DNA of 25,368 nucleotides from Clostridia bacterium (GCA_016293975.1 JAEDCW010000026.1:1-25368), one strand, 5' to 3'; positions 6,488 through 14,318 are shown, numbered from the stretch's first letter. Translations and numbers: made by a program. The notes: a model not told the origin generated them from the letters alone.

Positions 6488-7597
6488 ATGAAAAAGAAGA
6501 ATATTATGACACTTCATCCGGACGTAGATACGATTCTGAAAATGAATGAGCCTTATATTCCGAGGCCCGAGGACTACGAGAGGGCCGATGAGCATGAGAA
6601 GGAAGGCTTTATAACGAAGGCAAAATCGGTATCCTACTGGGCGGATGCATGGCGCAGACTTAAGAAGAACAAGGTAGCAATGATAGCGCTTTGCGTCATC
6701 ATATTTCTGGTGTTGTTCGCATTTGTCGGGCCTGCATTTACAGGTTACAGCTACTCGATGCAGATGCGCGGAGAGGAGAACTGGCCGCCAGTATGGGAGA
6801 AGCCGCAGGAATCAGTGCTTAGGAAGGCCGAGACTGACGGGGTGACGTTCGATCCCTGGAAGCACGTGCTTGGCACGGATAACCTTGGCAGAGATAACCT
6901 GACAAGGCTTATGTACGGAACGCGTATATCGCTCTGCATAGGCATTGCGGCAACACTTATCGTAGTCGTAATAGGCAGTATAGTGGGAAGTATAGCGGGT
7001 TATGCCGGAGGCGCCGTCGATGTCATAATCATGCGTGTGACAGAGATAATCTACTCTATCCCGGATGTTTTGATAATACTTCTGCTGAGCACGGCAATTA
7101 AGGCGAATCTGACGGAGTATATTAACTCGCATACGGGCTGGTGGCCGGAATTCCTCAATACCATGGGCGGAAATCTGGTGGGTATATTTATTACTTTCGG
7201 CTTGATTTACTGGGTAAGTATGTCGAGGATCATCCGTGGACAGGTACTGATGCTTAAACAGCAGGAATACGTCACTGCGGCAAGGGCGCTCGGCGCATCA
7301 AGTAGCAGAATCATTCGCAGGCATCTTTTGCCCAACTGTATAGGTCAGCTCGTTGTAACAGCCTGCTTACAGATTCCATCAGCTATATTCCTCGAGTCTT
7401 TCCTTTCGTTCTTGGGAATGGGCGTTTCCGCGCCGCTGACGAGCCTCGGTTCAATGGCGTCTGACGGATTATCGGGCATATACACATATCCATACAGACT
7501 GATTGTTCCTGCCATCGTCTTGAGCGTATTGATACTTTCGTTTAACCTGTTCGGCGATGGACTGCGCGATGCGCTCGATCCGAGACTGAAGAAGTAG
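6488..7597 (+). CDS. oppC: Oligopeptide ABC transporter permease OppC
   Basis: 369 aa. OppC_N (about 50-100) with a first membrane segment is followed by a periplasm-side insert of about 60 residues (including NWPPVWEKPQ and the family-typical HVLGTDNLGRDNLTRLMYGTR). Five further membrane segments follow, with the EAA loop around residues 258-282 (EYVTAARALGASSSRIIRRH). It pairs with OppB to form the translocation pore. The N-terminal cytoplasmic tail of about 60 residues makes it longer than many OppC proteins. The ATG follows the oppB stop codon directly, with GGGGGTGAGG as RBS inside the oppB end, so translation is probably coupled. Confidence 0.93.
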   Translation: MKKKNIMTLHPDVDTILKMNEPYIPRPEDYERADEHEKEGFITKAKSVSYWADAWRRLKKNKVAMIALCVIIFLVLFAFVGPAFTGYSYSMQMRGEENWPPVWEKPQESVLRKAETDGVTFDPWKHVLGTDNLGRDNLTRLMYGTRISLCIGIAATLIVVVIGSIVGSIAGYAGGAVDVIIMRVTEIIYSIPDVLIILLLSTAIKANLTEYINSHTGWWPEFLNTMGGNLVGIFITFGLIYWVSMSRIIRGQVLMLKQQEYVTAARALGASSSRIIRRHLLPNCIGQLVVTACLQIPSAIFLESFLSFLGMGVSAPLTSLGSMASDGLSGIYTYPYRLIVPAIVLSVLILSFNLFGDGLRDALDPRLKK

Positions 7598-7609
7598 GGG
7601 GTGTAAAGG

Positions 7610-8623
7610 ATGGAAGAGATGGCCAACAAAAAGCTCCTTAAGGTGAATGACCTGCGCGTGTCATTTTTCACTCCCGCAGGTGAAGTAAAGGCTGTCGGAG
7701 GAATATCCTACGACTTGAATTACGGCGAAGTTATGGGAATCGTAGGAGAGTCCGGCAGTGGTAAAAGCGTAGAAGCCTATTCGATAATAGGACTGCTCCA
7801 GAGCCCGGGAAAGGTTGTAGGCGGAAGCATCGAATTCGAAGGCGAAAATGTGCTCGAATTCTCAGACCAGAGGATGAGAAGCTTCAGAGGCAATGAAGTC
7901 AGCATGATTTTCCAGAATCCGATGACATGCCTTAATCCCGTATACACAATAGGTAACCAGTTGATGGAGGCGCTGACCTGCCATGACAAGGCGGTAACAA
8001 AGCGTGACGCATACAACAGGGCAAGGGAAATGCTTGAGCTTGTCGGCATACACGATGGTGACAGACGCATGAAGCAGTATCCGCACGAGCTCTCCGGCGG
8101 AATGCGGCAACGCGTAATGATTGCCATGGGACTTATATGCAGTCCGAAGCTGTTGATAGCGGATGAACCGACTACCGCGCTCGACGTAACGATTCAAGCT
8201 CAGATACTTGAGCTGATGAAGGACATTCGCAAAAAGACACACATGGCGATAATATTCATCACGCATAACCTCGGTGTGGTTGCAGATATATGTGACAGGA
8301 TTTCCGTCATGTATGCAGGCAAGATAGTCGAACAGGGTACCGCCGACGAGATATTCTATAACCCATCGCACCCATATACGAAGGGATTGCTCAAGTCAAT
8401 GCCGAGAGTAGACGCTGATGAGCATGAGCGCTTGATACCCATAGAAGGTACGCCGGTCGACATGCTGAATCCGCCAGATGGATGTCCTTTCGGTCCGCGC
8501 TGTGAGTACTGCATGAAGATATGCTTAAAACACAACCCGCCGAAAGCGGAGCTGTCAGCTACACATAACGCCGCTTGTTGGCTTTTGACCATGCCAAACA
8601 AGGAGGAAACAGAGAATGACTGA
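7610..8623 (+). CDS. oppD: Oligopeptide ABC transporter ATP-binding protein OppD
   Basis: 337 aa. Walker A GESGSGKS is at 46-53, the Q-loop Q at 102, the signature LSGGM at 161-165, Walker B with D185-E186, and the H-loop H at 219. The C-terminal oligopeptide/dipeptide transporter extension holds PYTKGLLKSMPR followed by a cysteine group (C292, C298, C301, C305, with C323 later). In some DppD-type ATPases the equivalent cysteines bind an iron-sulfur cluster. It powers peptide import as a heterodimer with OppF. GGGGG precedes ATG 7610; Met4 (7619) is an alternative start. It lies 12 nt after oppC and overlaps oppF by 8 nt. Confidence 0.93.
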   Translation: MEEMANKKLLKVNDLRVSFFTPAGEVKAVGGISYDLNYGEVMGIVGESGSGKSVEAYSIIGLLQSPGKVVGGSIEFEGENVLEFSDQRMRSFRGNEVSMIFQNPMTCLNPVYTIGNQLMEALTCHDKAVTKRDAYNRAREMLELVGIHDGDRRMKQYPHELSGGMRQRVMIAMGLICSPKLLIADEPTTALDVTIQAQILELMKDIRKKTHMAIIFITHNLGVVADICDRISVMYAGKIVEQGTADEIFYNPSHPYTKGLLKSMPRVDADEHERLIPIEGTPVDMLNPPDGCPFGPRCEYCMKICLKHNPPKAELSATHNAACWLLTMPNKEETEND

Positions 8624-9644
8624 GTCCAATGTACTTACGCAGGAAGAGAACCTGAGAGAAAACCGTGCCGTTGAAGCGGGCACATACGAGGAAAAAGTAC
8701 TCGTACGGGTAGAGAACCTGAGAAAGTACTTTCCCATAAAAGCAGGTTTTAAGAAAAACTACGTACAAGCGGTCGACAACGTATCGCTCACGATTCGCAA
8801 GGGAGAGACATTGGGTCTCGTAGGTGAGTCGGGTTGCGGCAAAACGACGCTTGGAAGAACGATACTGCGCCTTTATGAACCGACGTCCGGAAAGATACTC
8901 TATGACGGCGTAGATATCACCAAAGCAAAGATGCTCCCCTACAGAAGAAAGATGCAGATCATATTCCAAGATCCGTCTGCATCGCTCGATCCAAGAATGA
9001 CGGTTGGCGAGATAGTAGGAGAAGCAATTGACATCCACAAATTGGCGGCAAGCAAGGCAGAGCGCACTGAGATGATAGAGTCACTGCTTGCGAAGGTAGG
9101 ACTGAATACGGAGCACTCGAACAGATATCCGCACGAGTTTTCCGGCGGTCAGCAACAGCGAATAGGAATTGCACGAGCCTTAGCAGTCAAGCCTGAGTTT
9201 ATAGTGTGCGACGAGCCCATTTCGGCACTTGACGTATCAATTCAAAGCCAAATCGTAAATATGCTTGAAGATATGCAAAAGGAGGAGACTCTGACATATC
9301 TGTTCATAGCACATGATCTGTCCGTAGTAAGACATATAAGCAATAGGATCGGAGTAATGTACCTGGGAAGCCTTGTTGAACTTGCGACGAGCCGCGAGCT
9401 AAATAGAAACCCGTTGCATCCCTACACTCAGATACTTCTTTCTGCGGTACCCGTACCCGATCCGAAGGTAAGCAGATCCCGTAAACGAATCGTCATGCAG
9501 GGCGATGTACCGAGCCCCATCAATCCGCCTTCAGGGTGCAGATTCCATACGAGATGTCCTTACGCCAAAGCAGAATGCTCCGCGGAAGTACCGCCGATGC
9601 GCGAAGTCCAACCCGGACACTTCTGTGCTTGCCATATAGTGTGA
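8616..9644 (+). CDS. oppF: Oligopeptide ABC transporter ATP-binding protein OppF
   Basis: 342 aa. Walker A GESGCGKT is at 70-77, the signature FSGGQ at 175-179, Walker B D199-E200, and the C-terminal oligo_HPY region has its typical cysteines (CRFHTRCPYAKAEC). The N-terminus carries an extra charged stretch of about 25 residues before the ABC domain starts (VLVRVENLRKYF). Partner of OppD. Its ATG overlaps the oppD stop by 8 nt (ATGACTGA), and AAGGAGG lies within oppD, indicating coupled translation. Confidence 0.93.
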   Translation: MTESNVLTQEENLRENRAVEAGTYEEKVLVRVENLRKYFPIKAGFKKNYVQAVDNVSLTIRKGETLGLVGESGCGKTTLGRTILRLYEPTSGKILYDGVDITKAKMLPYRRKMQIIFQDPSASLDPRMTVGEIVGEAIDIHKLAASKAERTEMIESLLAKVGLNTEHSNRYPHEFSGGQQQRIGIARALAVKPEFIVCDEPISALDVSIQSQIVNMLEDMQKEETLTYLFIAHDLSVVRHISNRIGVMYLGSLVELATSRELNRNPLHPYTQILLSAVPVPDPKVSRSRKRIVMQGDVPSPINPPSGCRFHTRCPYAKAECSAEVPPMREVQPGHFCACHIV

Positions 9645-9671
9645 CTCACACATATGGATTGAAACTGTTAG

Positions 9672-9690
9672 TTTTACCTGCACGGTAAAA
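9672..9690 (+). promoter_or_regulatory. Intercistronic hairpin between oppF and oppA
   Basis: TTTTACC (9672-9678) pairs perfectly with GGTAAAA (9684-9690) around TGCAC. There is no following T-run on the plus strand, so it is not a terminator. A likely role is to protect or process the mRNA so that the binding protein gene oppA is expressed above the membrane components. Inference from position only. Confidence 0.4.
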
Positions 9691-9718
9691 AATATAAACT
9701 ATCATAGGAGGAAGAACC

Positions 9719-11350
9719 ATGAAAAAGGTACTGGCATTACTTTTTGCGGCGTTGATGGTGTTCTCATGCTTTGCTTGCAATACGCAAGGACCTGCAGAGG
9801 AATTTGAACTCAATGTCAACATCGCGTCAGAACCGGAATCGATTGACCCTGCTCTCAACACGGCGGTTGACGGAGCTGTCATGATTAACCACATGTTTGA
9901 AGGACTGTACAAGTGGATAGATAATGGCAACGGGGTAGCGAAGCTCGTATTAGGTCAGGCGGAATCGGTTGATGTCAATGCAGAAAAGACCGTTTACACA
10001 TTCAAAATCCGTGAGAATGCGAAGTGGAGCGACGGCCAGGCAGTAACTGCAAGCGACTTCGTTTACTCATGGCAGCGACTGGTTGACCCCGCAACAGCGG
10101 CAGACTATTGCTACATGGCAGATATACTGCTGAATGCTAATGAGATCATGGCTGGTGAAAAAGACAAGAGTGAGCTGGGCGTTAAGGCGATCGATGAGCA
10201 CACTCTTGAGGTAACACTGCATACACCGTGCCCCTATTTCGAGGAAATAATGGCATTCCCGTCCCTCATGCCTGTGCGTCAGGACATGATTGAAAAGGGC
10301 GGCGACCAGTGGACATTCGATCTTAGTACTTATGTAGGTAATGGTCCGTACAAGATGGAGAGCTGGGAGCATAACTCTAAGATCCGTCTCGTAAAATCCG
10401 AGAATTATTATGATTACGCGAAGCTTGGACCGAACGCAATCAACTTTGCTCTGATGGATGACGCAAACGCAATCTATGCGGCATTTAACTCCGGCCAACT
10501 GAACTTCATCGAGGAAGTTCCGGTAGCCGAAATCCCTACACTTGTCGAACAGGGCAAGCTCAATATCGATAAGTACATCGGAACCTACTATGTATGCTTC
10601 CAGACTCAGAAAGCACCGTTTGACGATGTCCGTGTACGTAAAGCGTTCAGCCTTGCAATTGACCGTAACTACATCGTAGAGCAGATAACGAGAACAGGAC
10701 AGGTCCCCGCATCAGGATTCGTTCCCTATGGTGTAAATGATGCATTGGGCATTGAGGGCGATGACTTCAGAACTGTTGGTGGAAATTACATGGATGTCAG
10801 CAAGGAAGCTTACGAGGCCAACTGCGAAGAAGCCCGTCGTCTCCTTGCAGAAGCAGGCTATGAGGGCGGCGCAGGTTTCCCTGTGGTTGAATACCTGTAC
10901 AACACAAGCGACAACCATAAGGCGATAGGCGAGGCCCTCCAGCAGATGTGGCAGGATGAGTTGGGTGTAACCGTCAATCTGGTAAACCAGGAGTGGAACA
11001 CATTCCTCCAGACCAGAAAAGAAGGTAATTACTCCATCGCTCGTAACGGCTGGATTGCCGACTACAATGATCCTATGTCTTTCCTCGATATGTGGCTGAC
11101 AGGCGGCGGCAATAATGACGCTCATTACAGCAATGCCGAGTATGATGCACTGATTATGCAGGCTAAGTCAACATCCGATGCAGCAGAGCGTATGAGGCTC
11201 ATGCACCAGGCTGAGGATATCTTGATGGGAGAGGATGTTGTACACGCAGCTATCTATTTCTATACCAATAAGTATATGGCACAGGGCTTCACAGGCATGT
11301 ACTACACACCGCTTGGCTACTACTTCTTCGGCTACACCAAGCAGGCATAA
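9719..11350 (+). CDS. oppA: Oligopeptide ABC transporter substrate-binding lipoprotein OppA
   Basis: 543 aa, family 5 solute-binding protein (SBP_bac_5). A lipoprotein signal peptide covers about the first 16-19 residues: basic MKK, hydrophobic core, then F-S-C17-F-A-C20. Either cysteine could be the lipidated one; VFSC is the better lipobox. The mature part opens with ASEPESIDPALN, the family signature, and ends with FTGMYYTPLGYYFFGY. It binds peptides outside the membrane and delivers them to OppBC. AGGAGG lies 7 nt before ATG. It is the last gene of the operon, 74 nt after oppF with a hairpin in the gap, and is followed by a strong terminator. The best place to look for ligand specificity is the region near GNNDAHYSNAEYDALI. 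Confidence 0.93.
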   Translation: MKKVLALLFAALMVFSCFACNTQGPAEEFELNVNIASEPESIDPALNTAVDGAVMINHMFEGLYKWIDNGNGVAKLVLGQAESVDVNAEKTVYTFKIRENAKWSDGQAVTASDFVYSWQRLVDPATAADYCYMADILLNANEIMAGEKDKSELGVKAIDEHTLEVTLHTPCPYFEEIMAFPSLMPVRQDMIEKGGDQWTFDLSTYVGNGPYKMESWEHNSKIRLVKSENYYDYAKLGPNAINFALMDDANAIYAAFNSGQLNFIEEVPVAEIPTLVEQGKLNIDKYIGTYYVCFQTQKAPFDDVRVRKAFSLAIDRNYIVEQITRTGQVPASGFVPYGVNDALGIEGDDFRTVGGNYMDVSKEAYEANCEEARRLLAEAGYEGGAGFPVVEYLYNTSDNHKAIGEALQQMWQDELGVTVNLVNQEWNTFLQTRKEGNYSIARNGWIADYNDPMSFLDMWLTGGGNNDAHYSNAEYDALIMQAKSTSDAAERMRLMHQAEDILMGEDVVHAAIYFYTNKYMAQGFTGMYYTPLGYYFFGYTKQA

Positions 11351-11383
11351 CCAAAACGGATAATTACAAACTAAATCGCAAAT

Positions 11384-11410
11384 GGGGTCTCCTACGGGGG
11401 ACTCCTTTTT
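11384..11410 (+). terminator. Terminator of the opp operon
   Basis: A 9-bp stem (11384-11392 with 11397-11405, two G-U pairs) is closed by a UACG loop, a member of the stable UNCG tetraloop class. It is followed by TTTTT (11406-11410), 33 nt past the oppA stop. Confidence 0.9.
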
Positions 11411-11527
11411 GCAAAGCAGCTACCGACTGTGCTGCTGGTTGTTTTTGCTGTGCACATATGCAAAAGGTTCGGAATATAATAATCAACGTCCCGAACAAAG
11501 AATCAAACCGGGTAAGCGGAGGTTTAG
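11411..11527. other. Leader region of mgtC
   Basis: No clear sigma-A promoter with both boxes is visible. GTTCGG (11467-11472) and CCGAAC (11491-11496) form a stem with an 18-nt AT-rich loop. TTTTGC and GCAAAA flank 11 nt around 11450. At about 117 nt it is too short for a full M-box Mg2+ riboswitch, and I recognise no such elements. Confidence 0.4.
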
Positions 11528-12220
11528 GTGCTGGGTATTGAGGTTTTGGATAGTTTCAATACAATCTCTATATTGGTGCGCTTTGTTATAGCCGTAATTT
11601 TTGGCGGAGTGATAGGCATAGAAAGGACGAGAAAGGGGAGAGCGGCAGGCTTTAGGACACACATACTTGTGTGCATAGGAGCGGCCTCTGTCATGATGAC
11701 TTCTCTGTTTTTAATGGAGTTCATCGATGCAGATACCGATCTTTCGAGGATGGGCGCTCAGGTCATAAGCGGAATAGGTTTTCTTGGCGCAGGTACGATT
11801 ATAGTCACGGGAAAAAGGGAAGTGCGCGGATTGACAACCGCCGCAGGCCTTTGGACTGATGCATGTATGGGACTTGCCATAGGCGCAGGCTTTTACAGTG
11901 CGGCAAGACTGATGCTCGTGCTTGTTTTGGCAGTTATGACAGTTTTGGATATGCTGGAGGGGACCATACTAATCCGAACGATGCATAAAGAGATATTCAT
12001 AGTGATTCGTACCCCAGAGGATATAAGGCATGTGCTTCAGGAAATCAAGAGACAGAATATTGAGTTGCTTCAAACCATGATATGCGAGGTGGGCGATGCG
12101 TATAAAACGCATATATGTCTCAGGTGCAGTGTCAGAATCCCACGGGATATTAATATCGGCAGAATTGAAGATTTACTCCAAAACATAGAGGGGGTTCTAT
12201 ACATTGAGGAAAGTCAGTAA
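11528..12220 (+). CDS. mgtC: MgtC/SapB-family membrane protein
   Basis: 230 aa. The MgtC domain (about 15-140) contains GGVIGIERTRKGRAAGFRTH, then LVCIGAA, then SRMGAQVISGIGFLGAGTII and RGLTTAAGLW, all family hallmarks, across about four to five membrane segments. A soluble C-terminal part (about 145-230) resembles the ACT-like domain of MgtC proteins. In pathogens MgtC supports growth in low Mg2+ and inhibits the F-type ATP synthase; in Gram-positives the role is less clear. The start is GTG at 11528 with GGAGG 5 nt upstream. The gene stands alone after the opp terminator, and I see no terminator after it. Confidence 0.88.
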   Translation: MLGIEVLDSFNTISILVRFVIAVIFGGVIGIERTRKGRAAGFRTHILVCIGAASVMMTSLFLMEFIDADTDLSRMGAQVISGIGFLGAGTIIVTGKREVRGLTTAAGLWTDACMGLAIGAGFYSAARLMLVLVLAVMTVLDMLEGTILIRTMHKEIFIVIRTPEDIRHVLQEIKRQNIELLQTMICEVGDAYKTHICLRCSVRIPRDINIGRIEDLLQNIEGVLYIEESQ

Positions 12221-12383
12221 TATCGTGAATACATATGGATGATTACCGAACAAGCAAACTGCCAAAGCAAGATAAATCTTTCTGTCAAGATGGATTGGGT
12301 TTTATAGGTGGATTAGACGCTCAGAACATCATTGTGAAGTTTCTGTTTACACGGAAAACAAAACAACATTCCTAAGCGCTGCA

Positions 12384-12475
12384 GGCGCATTTCACATGAC
12401 GCAGCCATATTTTACGCACGAAGTGCTTTTTACAAATCCGACAGGACTCATTTCGTTGAGATGAAAAAACACTTT
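12384..12475. repeat. Degenerate copy of the GAA-loop palindromic repeat
   Basis: The layout matches the better-preserved unit at 12631-12729: ATTTCAC, a small palindrome with GAA loop (GCAC 12416-12419, GTGC 12423-12426), the word CAAATCC (12433-12439), an AGGA-CTC-ATTTC block, then GA(GAT)GAAAAAA. Many positions have drifted, so it is probably an old copy of the same element. Confidence 0.45.
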
Positions 12476-12601
12476 CTATGGCTAAGAAAAGCAAACAGTG
12501 TAGCATTAGTATAAAAAGGACTAAAAACAAACCAAGGCAGCATTGCGAACAATTCTGAAGTGAAATATCTACGGATGTGAAATAATGTCATTTGCCCATT
12601 G

Positions 12602-12631
12602 CGTCATTTGATGCTGACGCATCAAATGACG
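12602..12631. repeat. Perfect 13-bp inverted repeat
   Basis: CGTCATTTGATGC (12602-12614) is the exact reverse complement of GCATCAAATGACG (12619-12631), with TGAC between. It directly abuts, and shares one base with, the 14-bp terminal repeat of the adjoining element. It could form a strong hairpin, but it has no T-run to act as a terminator. Confidence 0.8.
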
Positions 12632-12729
12632 TGAAATAAATCCCACACCGTCGCAACGACCTCACCCGAACAAAGCGAGGATTTCATACGCGAAGCGTAT
12701 TTCGCAAATCCAAACGGGATTTATTTCAC
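12631..12729. repeat. 99-bp MITE/REP-like palindromic element
   Basis: Perfect 14-bp terminal inverted repeats, GTGAAATAAATCCC (12631-12644) and GGGATTTATTTCAC (12716-12729), enclose a nested palindrome ATACGC-GAA-GCGTAT (12686-12700) and a GGATTT/AAATCC pair. There is no coding capacity. The form suggests a small non-autonomous repeat or a REP-like family. I see no target-site duplication. Confidence 0.65.
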
Positions 12730-12731
12730 TG

Positions 12732-12758
12732 AAAAAAGCACGCTTGCGCGTGTTTTTT
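12732..12758 (-). terminator. Terminator of tRNA-Val(CAC)
   Basis: CACGC (12739-12743) pairs with GCGTG (12748-12752). The helix extends through a G-U pair into A6/T6 arms on either side, giving a T-run on both strands. It lies immediately after the encoded CCA of the minus-strand tRNA. Confidence 0.8.
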
Positions 12759-12759
12759 C

Positions 12760-12836
12760 TGGTGGGGATGGAGGGGCTCGAACCCCCGACCTCCTCGATG
12801 TGAGCGAGGCGCTCTGACCAGCTGGGCTACATCCCC
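12760..12836 (-). tRNA. tRNA-Val (anticodon CAC)
   Basis: A full cloverleaf is visible on the minus strand. The acceptor is GGGGATG (12836-12830) with CATCCCC, discriminator A, and an encoded CCA (12762-12760). The anticodon stem is CCTCG/CGAGG with loop CTCACAT, giving anticodon CAC. The T-arm carries GGTTCGAGCC. The D-arm has one C-A mismatch. It reads GUG codons. Confidence 0.93.
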
Positions 12837-12845
12837 ATGGACTGT

Positions 12846-12874
12846 ATTGTATAGCAAAACATGCTTATTTGCAA
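12846..12874 (-). promoter_or_regulatory. Promoter of tRNA-Val(CAC)
   Basis: TTGCAA (12874-12869) and TACAAT (12851-12846) lie 17 nt apart on the minus strand. The -10 ends 9 nt before the tRNA 5' end. The remaining sequence to 12995 shows no gene. Confidence 0.6.
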
Positions 12875-12995
12875 CACCAAGTTTTGTCGGTATGAGTCGA
12901 GCGGTAGCGCAAACGTGTGATAATTAGGCAAGAAGTAAACTCGCTAAAATCAAACCGTCGCTGTGGAATGAGTTTGCGTTTTAAGCTCCACGCAA

Positions 12996-13844
12996 TCAGT
13001 CGATGTCAATAATCACAAGTTCAGGTGGGTTGAATATGCGCGGTATCACGTTTCTGCATAAGCCGCGGCTTACAACCATGCTTGTCTGCGCCGTAAGCAC
13101 GTACATACCGCCGGCATAATTAGGGAACAGCCCCTGATTTGGTGCGTAAACACCGTTTATCAATCCCGGTAACCGCGCCTGACCACCGTGCGCGTGTCCT
13201 GCGACTATGAGGTCAAAGCCCGATGCCGCATAGGATTCGACACGCTCAGGTCTGTGAGTCACAAGTATAGAGTATGAATCGATTTCTCTGTTCTGCTTGA
13301 TACATCTGTCGAGCACACTTTGCCATGAGAAAGTACTTTCGTCGGGGGAGATCGATGCACCAAGGTAGGCTATAGGGTCGGAGATACCGCAGATGTTTAT
13401 TCTCTGTCCGTTAACTTTTATTAAACGTGAATCCCCGTCGAGTACAGTAAAACCGCATTGCCTGAAATAATCGAGCATCTCATCAAACTCGATGCAGCTA
13501 TACTCGTGGTTTCCAGTAACATAAAAACATTGATACGCTTTTCCGATTGCGTTTGAGAGTTGTTTTGCTCCGTCGTGTTCCCTATAAACATCGAACAAAT
13601 CGCCTGCAAGCAGTATGACGTCGGGTTGGGCTTTGTTTATGGCCCCTATGAGCTCAGCCTGATCGGTGCCGTACATTGTCGAATGCAAATCGGATATAAG
13701 CACGATTCTTACATGAGAGGTCAGTTTATCACTATTGAGCTGATAGGTTTGAGTCTTGAGCTCGCTCCAGTCGGCAACGACAAAAAAGAGCACAGATACT
13801 ACGCAACACAATATTATAATGAGCACTTTCGCCTTATCGTTCAT
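12996..13844 (-). CDS. Membrane-anchored metallophosphoesterase (YkuE/YaeI-like), canonical active site
   Basis: 282 aa from the ATG at 13844. One N-terminal membrane segment (about 6-24) precedes a calcineurin-like phosphoesterase domain with all expected metal motifs: S-D52-L-H54, G81-D82, G111-N112-H113-E114, H197 and G216-H217-A-H219-G-G-Q. The frame stays open to a TTG at 13913, but those bases are the -35 box of a good promoter (TTGACG-17-TATTAT) and have no RBS. The ATG has AAAGGGA 8 nt upstream, so I choose it. Relatives hydrolyse phosphoesters at the membrane or cell wall; the substrate is unknown. It is a diverged paralogue of the protein at 4219-5049, which shares architecture and C-terminal motifs but not two metal ligands. 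Confidence 0.88.
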   Translation of the reverse strand: MNDKAKVLIIILCCVVSVLFFVVADWSELKTQTYQLNSDKLTSHVRIVLISDLHSTMYGTDQAELIGAINKAQPDVILLAGDLFDVYREHDGAKQLSNAIGKAYQCFYVTGNHEYSCIEFDEMLDYFRQCGFTVLDGDSRLIKVNGQRINICGISDPIAYLGASISPDESTFSWQSVLDRCIKQNREIDSYSILVTHRPERVESYAASGFDLIVAGHAHGGQARLPGLINGVYAPNQGLFPNYAGGMYVLTAQTSMVVSRGLCRNVIPRIFNPPELVIIDID

Positions 13845-13884
13845 TACCAAGTCCCTTTCGTAGTTATTGTTTATGAATGCACAG

Positions 13885-13913
13885 ATAATAGCATAACGGC
13901 AGATTTGCGTCAA
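13885..13913 (-). promoter_or_regulatory. Promoter of the second metallophosphoesterase gene
   Basis: On the minus strand TTGACG (13913-13908), a 17-nt spacer and TATTAT (13890-13885) form a good sigma-A promoter about 40 nt upstream of the ATG. It lies just downstream of the tRNA-Gln terminator and settles the start choice for the gene. Confidence 0.7.
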
Positions 13914-13942
13914 AGAACGAGATGGGGAGAGGAGGATATGAA

Positions 13943-13965
13943 AAAGAACCCATGCAGGGTTCTTT
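13943..13965 (-). terminator. Terminator of the tRNA-Val/6S/tRNA-Gln transcript
   Basis: AAAGAACCC (13943-13951) pairs with GGGTTCTTT (13957-13965), with loop ATGCA. On the minus strand it is followed by more T's. The first base of the stem is the last A of the tRNA-Gln CCA, so the hairpin begins at the very end of the tRNA. Confidence 0.85.
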
Positions 13966-14038
13966 GGCAGCGGAACCAGGATTCGAACCTAGACAATGCG
14001 AGTCAGAGTCGCAGGTGCTACCGTTACACAATTCCGCT
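13965..14038 (-). tRNA. tRNA-Gln (anticodon CTG)
   Basis: The minus strand shows acceptor AGCGGAA (14038-14032) with TTCCGCT, discriminator G and encoded CCA (13967-13965). The anticodon stem is TGCGA/TCGCA with loop CTCTGAC, giving anticodon CTG for CAG codons. The T-arm contains GGTTCGAATCC. It is the last gene of a likely common transcript. Confidence 0.92.
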
Positions 14039-14052
14039 ATATATTAAACTTG

Positions 14053-14240
14053 AAAAATCCCAAGATGCCGTCCGCCCCATTATAACACCCGCCTTTAAGC
14101 AGGTGGGTGCGGCGTGATAGATCCTCGGCTTACCGTCGGCGCAGAAAGCACGTTACCCGGTGGCATCCATCTACCAACTTCCGCTCCCTTTGTAGTTGCG
14201 TCGGTTTATAACAGAAACGCAACGCACACCGCAGGATTAT
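14053..14240 (-). ncRNA. ssrS: Probable 6S RNA (RNA polymerase regulator)
   Basis: About 185 nt between two minus-strand tRNAs, with the layout of 6S RNA. The ends form a closing stem: AATCCTGCGGTGT at the 5' end pairs with GGCATCTTGGGATT at the 3' end (13 positions, one mismatch, several G-U). GTTGCG/CGCAAC forms an internal stem near the 5' side, and GTAGAT/ATCTAT a rod leading to the apical part. A hairpin CACCTGC-TTAAAG-GCGGGTG lies in the 3' strand of the central bubble. The 3' end GGACGGCATCTTGGGAT closely resembles the 3' end of E. coli 6S (GGCGGCATCTCGGAGAT), and the 5' TCCTG(C)GGTGTG resembles B. subtilis 6S-1 as I recall it. 6S RNA binds the housekeeping holoenzyme as a promoter mimic in stationary phase. 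No own promoter is visible. Boundaries are approximate. Confidence 0.65.
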
Positions 14241-14241
14241 C

Positions 14242-14318
14242 TGGTGGGATTAGTTGGAATCGAACCAACGACCTCTACGATGTCAACGTAGCGCTCTAAC
14301 CAGCTGAGCTATAACCCC
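14242..14318 (-). tRNA. tRNA-Val (anticodon GAC)
   Basis: The minus strand shows acceptor GGGGTTA (14318-14312) with TAATCCC (one G-U), discriminator A and encoded CCA (14244-14242). The anticodon stem is CTACG/CGTAG with loop TTGACAT, giving anticodon GAC for GUC/GUU codons. The T-arm contains GGTTCGATTCC. Its 3' end is only 3 nt from the first base of the 6S closing stem. Confidence 0.93.

Larger units (their letters stand above)
12221..12759. other. 540-bp non-coding region with palindromic repeats
   Basis: No frame with a plausible start and RBS is present. The left part (12221-12380) shows nothing I recognise. The right part contains two related palindromic repeat units and a 13-bp perfect inverted repeat, listed separately, then the terminator of the tRNA-Val(CAC) gene. 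Confidence 0.6.

Noticed and set aside
11411..11527. M-box Mg2+ riboswitch before mgtC.
   Set aside because: The region is too short and I cannot find the conserved core; only simple hairpins are visible.
12602..12729. CRISPR array or intrinsic terminator.
   Set aside because: There are no regularly spaced direct repeats, and no T-run follows the hairpins. Terminal inverted repeats fit a MITE/REP-like element better.
13560..14117. A 185-codon plus-strand frame across the tRNA-Gln gene and the start of the metallophosphoesterase gene.
   Set aside because: It is antisense to well-supported minus-strand genes, runs through a cloverleaf tRNA and a terminator, and has no RBS.
14056..14238. The structured RNA read on the plus strand.
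   Set aside because: The 6S-like 3' end, the T-run and both flanking tRNAs are on the minus strand; the plus strand lacks a terminator or promoter.
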